A stretch of DNA of 19,047 bases from NCBI GenBank assembly GCA_963966275.1, contig CAWZYQ010000067.1, positions 1 to 19,047 on the forward strand, in the 5' to 3' direction. The notes beneath the pieces were generated by a model. That model was not told where the DNA came from. It did no database searches and worked only from the letters and a program-made list of their open reading frames with translations. This document shows positions 15,390 to 19,047 of the stretch, one piece after another (the stretch's first letter is position 1; each line of letters opens with the position of its first letter). Source of the stretch: UBA10427 sp003500135. GTDB taxonomy: Bacteria > Bacteroidota > Bacteroidia > Cytophagales > Cyclobacteriaceae. A program made the position numbers and the translations under genes.

Positions 15390-17744
15390 CTAGCTATATT
15401 TTAGTTTTTCATTTTTATCCCATAGACCCCATCTTTGGCCTACATCACCTTCGTGGTGGACTTTCCATGATTCATCAAAAGATGAAAAATAGAACAGGCC
15501 AACTGCTTTTTGTTGACTCCAGTTATTCACAGTTGTAAAATACTTCATGGCATTGCTCTGAGAAGGTTGGGCGCTACTCGTGTAGCTTTCACCCTGATTG
15601 GGCCAGCCGGTTTCAGTAATAATTACTGTTTTGCCACGGGCAGCTTCCAGGGTAATTTGATACATCTTCTGCAAATATTGTAGTGAATGATCTATATGAC
15701 AACCTTCCCAAAACGGGTAACAATTGGCTAAAATAATATCACAAGCATCCGTCAGGTCAGGATTTTCATAGAATTGATAATAGGTATCAACACAACCCAC
15801 CGGAATATTAGGAATGGCCTCCTTTACCCGGCGAATGTATCCAATTATTTCTTCTTTGGGCATTTCTTTGCGTAGTAAAACCTCATTACCTACAGCCGCA
15901 ATATCTACATTTCCGGCTTTTGCGAGATCAATTAATGTGCTTATCTCTTTTTCATTTCTTTCACGATCGGCACTGATCCAGGCCCCTACCATGGTTTTCA
16001 ATCCTTTTTCACGGGCAATTTTCGGGATAAATTCATTTCCATCTGTACAGGAAAAAGAGCGTACCCACTTGGTATATTTGGCAATCACCTCCATTCGTAG
16101 ACGAATTTGGGATTCTGTTAATCTATCTCCAATATTCTGGCCCTCTAAGTATGGACTAAAGCATAAACCGTGTACACCGGTATTTAGGGAATTTGCAAAA
16201 AGTGACCGTATATCTTCTTCACTCAACGAGGCCAGGTTACCATTTTCTTTTTCATCAAGGTGAAATTCAAAATTTGCCAGCGATAAGAGTTTTTCAATTT
16301 CATAATATGAAGAGACTTTCGTTTCCGGAGCTTTTTTCCTTCGGTCAAGTTCAGCGCGAATCTCATTGGCCCGTTGTTCGGTAATGTCATAATTACGCAT
16401 TAAAAGTATTGCAATAGTTGTACCCAGAATAGGCAAACCTGAGTAAAAGATTCTTAAGCCAGTGACAGCGCTTTCGGGTTGTGATGCTGCAGAAGCATCA
16501 AAACCCACTACCGTCATGATCACACCACTTAATAGTCCTGCTATGGCAAAACCAAACTTCACCATCCACCAATAGATAGCGCCGAATACGCCTTCACGAC
16601 GCTTACCACTTTTTAGCTCATCCAAATCCATTACATCGGCAGTCATTGACATCATTAAGGTGAATAAACTACCAATGCCGAAAGAGAAGAAGGGAAGTGC
16701 AATCATAAAAAGATACGGTTTTCCTGGAACAAAAAGGAACCATAGCATTATATATCCAATAATGGAGATGGCCTGCGAGGCGATAAATGCATTCTTTTTA
16801 CCCATCATTCTTGACATGCGCGCTACCGTAGGAATCACAACAAAAGTTGTTACCAGAGAGGCGAGACTTCCGAAAAGTGTAGGCCAGACCCCTGCGGCTC
16901 CGGCATCACCACTAAATAAATGATATACAATGATGAAGAATGAAAAAGCGGCTATGGTGTTAAAGGCATTGAATATAAAAAAAGTGGAAACACATAGTTT
17001 TACAAACTGGGGTATCTTAAAGGCTTCCTTGAAGTTTTTTAATATTTCAAGCAGGCTGCTTCCAATGGTTTTGATATTTAGTGGGGCGTAATTGGCGTGA
17101 ATAGTCGATTTGCTTTTAAGGAAAATAGCCGGAACCATAGCAAAGAGCATGCATACAATACCAACCCATACAGCCAGTTGCCGGGTGGCCACATCTGCTG
17201 AAGGGAACCAACCTTCGTCATACATTACTACCCAAAACCATGGGGCGATTACCCAGGCCCACTGCCCGATCCACTGTGCTACGGCCATAATGCTGGTGCG
17301 CTCATGAAAATCACTACTCATTTCGTAGCCCATAGCTACGTAAGGAACGCTAAAAATGGTAAGGCCGAGATAGAACACAAATGACCAAAGCAGAAAGTAG
17401 GTGAAATTATAATCGACGCCATTTTCCCTATACAGTTGCCACATGGCCACAAAAGCTATCCCAAGCATGATGGCGCCAATGAAAACGTATTGTCTTCGCC
17501 TTCCCCATTTTGACCTGGTATTGTCGGAAATGAATCCCATGATGGGGTCTGTGATTGAGTCGAATACTCTGGGTAGAAAAAACAGGATACCCCACATCCA
17601 ACCAGGGAACCCCAGGTCCTGGACCAAAACCACCATGAAAATGCTTAAAACTGCAGGAAACATTTGATTGGCCAGCATGCCCACACCAAAGGCAACCTTA
17701 TGTACAAAGGGGACTTTTTGCGCGGTTATTTGATTACTACTCAT
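15390..17744 (-). CDS. GPH-family sugar:cation symporter fused to a GH17 domain
   Basis: One 784-residue frame joins two complete modules. Residues 1-470 form a 12-TM MFS transporter of the GPH (MelB-like) family: FDSITDPIMG (61-70), DNTRSKWGRRRQY (74-86), the mid-protein TMADVMDLDELKSGKRREG region (367-385) and a last TM ending LLMRNYDITEQ. Its cytoplasmic tail (ANEIRAELDRRKKA) matches the natural C-terminus of the unfused paralogue upstream. After a linker of about six residues, 478-784 form a full GH17 domain with acid/base E621 (AVGNEV) and nucleophile E711 (ITETGWP). With an even TM count, both termini face the cytoplasm. No frameshift or stop marks the join, and both catalytic Glu are kept, so this looks functional. 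It may import a beta-glucan oligosaccharide and process it at the pore exit, or trim one for export. It lies 86 nt after the gene before it and 2 nt before the GH17 gene. Confidence 0.93.
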   Translation of the reverse strand: MSSNQITAQKVPFVHKVAFGVGMLANQMFPAVLSIFMVVLVQDLGFPGWMWGILFFLPRVFDSITDPIMGFISDNTRSKWGRRRQYVFIGAIMLGIAFVAMWQLYRENGVDYNFTYFLLWSFVFYLGLTIFSVPYVAMGYEMSSDFHERTSIMAVAQWIGQWAWVIAPWFWVVMYDEGWFPSADVATRQLAVWVGIVCMLFAMVPAIFLKSKSTIHANYAPLNIKTIGSSLLEILKNFKEAFKIPQFVKLCVSTFFIFNAFNTIAAFSFFIIVYHLFSGDAGAAGVWPTLFGSLASLVTTFVVIPTVARMSRMMGKKNAFIASQAISIIGYIMLWFLFVPGKPYLFMIALPFFSFGIGSLFTLMMSMTADVMDLDELKSGKRREGVFGAIYWWMVKFGFAIAGLLSGVIMTVVGFDASAASQPESAVTGLRIFYSGLPILGTTIAILLMRNYDITEQRANEIRAELDRRKKAPETKVSSYYEIEKLLSLANFEFHLDEKENGNLASLSEEDIRSLFANSLNTGVHGLCFSPYLEGQNIGDRLTESQIRLRMEVIAKYTKWVRSFSCTDGNEFIPKIAREKGLKTMVGAWISADRERNEKEISTLIDLAKAGNVDIAAVGNEVLLRKEMPKEEIIGYIRRVKEAIPNIPVGCVDTYYQFYENPDLTDACDIILANCYPFWEGCHIDHSLQYLQKMYQITLEAARGKTVIITETGWPNQGESYTSSAQPSQSNAMKYFTTVNNWSQQKAVGLFYFSSFDESWKVHHEGDVGQRWGLWDKNEKLKYS

Positions 17745-17830
17745 TTACGAAGTTAATTTTATGGCTTTACCACCATACCTTTTGCGGCTGGAAGTATCAT
17801 TGACAAAACAGTTCACCTGTATTCGGTTTT

Positions 17831-18493
17831 TTAAAAGACGCCCCTACAATTTTCTTTTAAAGTGACAACTATCCGGTCGACTTCTATAGCGCCTTTTGGA
17901 ATTTCTTCAATTTCTAAACCAGGGTATGATGACGCTGTTTTCCAATCATCAATGGTCTCACTAAAAAACTGGGAGGCCAATGAATCTGTTTCATAAACGA
18001 TAATATCATATGATTCCCCTTTGTCACCTCCAAACCTGGTGATGACTTGCCATTCCCCGTTTCTTTTAAAAGAGGTATTGGTATGATCCGATTGGGGATA
18101 ATATTTATTATCCGAGGGTTTTAGCAGTACCCATATATCTTTTTCATGGCCATCCGGATAGACTCCTATGGTTAATATCCGGCATTTGACGGAATCACCT
18201 TCAATTGGCGATATGACCTGGACTTTTTCTACCGGGAATTCTACTTGTAACTTTTTCCCTTCCGCCACTTGTTCAATATGGCCGGGCATCGTAGGCGTTC
18301 CGACGGTGTATGCGCCATAAATGATCAATATAAACCCGAGGATCCCCAGCGGGATTTTCAATTTGATACTCATCAGGCCGAGCGACGAATCATTTATTTT
18401 TATGCTATCGCCAATCGCAATTAGGATCAGCGCGGCGCCAAGAATCATGATAACTATTTCTGGAGACATATTTGATATTTTTATAAATGGCAT
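17831..18493 (-). CDS. Two-TM protein with beta-sandwich-like domain, function unknown
   Basis: The 220-residue protein has two hydrophobic segments (residues 11-28, IVIMILGAALILIAIG; 47-63, IPLGILGFILIIYG) and then a soluble domain (about 88-213). The domain shows a pattern I know from many uncharacterised bacterial proteins: VISPIEGDSV, then DIWVLLKP, YYPQ, NGEWQV, a Gly-rich turn and YDIIVYETD, closing PGLEIEEIPKGAIEVDRIVVTL. This suggests an Ig/CBM-like beta-sandwich. No function is known to me, and sugar binding is only a guess from the neighbours. It starts 2 nt after the stop of the symporter gene, so it belongs to the same operon. Residue 9 (M) is an alternative start. With two TMs and a short cytoplasmic N-terminus, the soluble domain would face the cytoplasm, though topology is uncertain. 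Confidence 0.72.
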   Translation of the reverse strand: MPFIKISNMSPEIVIMILGAALILIAIGDSIKINDSSLGLMSIKLKIPLGILGFILIIYGAYTVGTPTMPGHIEQVAEGKKLQVEFPVEKVQVISPIEGDSVKCRILTIGVYPDGHEKDIWVLLKPSDNKYYPQSDHTNTSFKRNGEWQVITRFGGDKGESYDIIVYETDSLASQFFSETIDDWKTASSYPGLEIEEIPKGAIEVDRIVVTLKENCRGVF

Positions 18494-18495
18494 AA

Positions 18496-19047
18496 TTATA
18501 ATTTTCCCCTACGCGCTTCCAACTCCGCTTTAATCTTCCGTGACCGCTCTTCGGTCATGCTGTATTTCCACATTACCAAAATCGCCAATCCGGCGGTTAT
18601 TGCCGGAATGACAATATCGGCAATTCGTAGTTTGGTCATTGTTTCGACGGATTGTTGGGCCAAAGTTTGGTCAAATCCCACCATTTTTAAAACAGCGCCC
18701 CCCAAAACCAATGCCAATGCCTGGCCCAGTTTTACCATCCACCAATAGATGGCGCCAAACGTTCCTTCTTTACGCGGCATGCCGTTATTCAATTCATCCA
18801 GGTCACACACATCCGCCGTCATACTCATCATGAGGGTAAACAACCCACCGATACCGAATGCCATCAACGGAATGGGCATAAAGATTAACCACGGATTGTC
18901 CGGGTTGAACCCCCACCACTTCAGACCGTATCCAACTATGGAAATGGCGGTAGATATAATGAAAGCCTTTCTTTTTCCCACCTTGTTGGCCATCCAGGTA
19001 ATAATGGGGATGATCAGAAAGGCAGTTGCCATTGCACTGATGGTGGA
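18496..19047 (-). CDS. GPH-family sugar:cation symporter, 5' end beyond window
   Basis: The C-terminal 183 residues of a MelB-like MFS symporter are present; the frame runs open to the window edge (STISAMATAFLIIPII) without a start. It aligns throughout with residues ~292-472 of the fused transporter: KRKAFIISTAISIVGY, FGIGGLFTLMMSMTADVCDLDEL, GTFGAIYWWMVKLG and the tail MTEERSRKIKAELEARRGKL. Here the protein stops at that tail, with no GH17 domain. It is the first visible gene of the operon and probably moves a related sugar. The internal Met at 19032 is not the real start. Confidence 0.9.
   Translation of the reverse strand, partial: STISAMATAFLIIPIITWMANKVGKRKAFIISTAISIVGYGLKWWGFNPDNPWLIFMPIPLMAFGIGGLFTLMMSMTADVCDLDELNNGMPRKEGTFGAIYWWMVKLGQALALVLGGAVLKMVGFDQTLAQQSVETMTKLRIADIVIPAITAGLAILVMWKYSMTEERSRKIKAELEARRGKL

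Noticed and set aside
17760..17777. TATGG/CCATA hairpin in the 86-nt gap of the glucan operon
   Set aside because: Five pairs only and no T run; too weak to call a terminator or attenuator.

Overview
The window comes from a member of the Bacteroidota, probably a free-living Cytophagales-like or related marine/soil lineage. This rests on a C-terminal type IX secretion (T9SS) sorting domain on the DUF1501 protein, a DUF1800/DUF1501 gene pair, TTG-N18-TAnnTTTG promoter spacing, AT-leaning non-coding DNA with few Shine-Dalgarno sites, and Bacteroidota-type AsmA and sensor-kinase architectures. No rRNA, tRNA, CRISPR array, transposase or integrase was seen.

Left part (1-3765): an outer-membrane porin-like beta-barrel gene, then acetyl-CoA synthetase (acs), which ends in a textbook intrinsic terminator. 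The 290-bp gap between them holds a stem-loop and a perfect 8+8 inverted repeat that could be an operator. A simple reading is carbon uptake across the outer membrane followed by acetate activation.

Middle part (3899-14385): a perfect Bacteroidota promoter leads into a broken membrane histidine kinase (two apparent 1-base deletions and an in-frame TAG). An intact secreted DUF1287 protein follows. The convergent DUF1800-DUF1501 pair is translationally coupled, and its second gene carries both a twin-arginine-like leader and a T9SS sorting domain. An AT-rich stretch then holds a broken small outer-membrane protein, a doublet of hairpins, a remnant of an unrecognised membrane protein with an in-frame TGA, and a long AsmA-family gene cut by an in-frame TAA. 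Four damaged genes sit among fully intact ones, so this middle part looks like a zone of gene decay.

Right part (14503-19047, minus strand): a compact four-gene operon, read right to left. It contains a GPH-family sugar:cation symporter (cut by the window edge), a two-TM protein with a beta-sandwich-like domain, a second GPH symporter fused in frame to a complete GH17 beta-1,3-glucanase-type domain, and a stand-alone GH17 enzyme 2 nt downstream. Neither GH17 unit has a signal peptide, and the fused copy follows an even-numbered TM bundle, so both should act in the cytoplasm. The transporter-glycosidase fusion, with its unfused paralogues beside it, is the most novel element here. It suggests uptake of a beta-glucan oligosaccharide coupled to its cleavage or transglycosylation at the inner face of the membrane (or the reverse, export of a made glucan).
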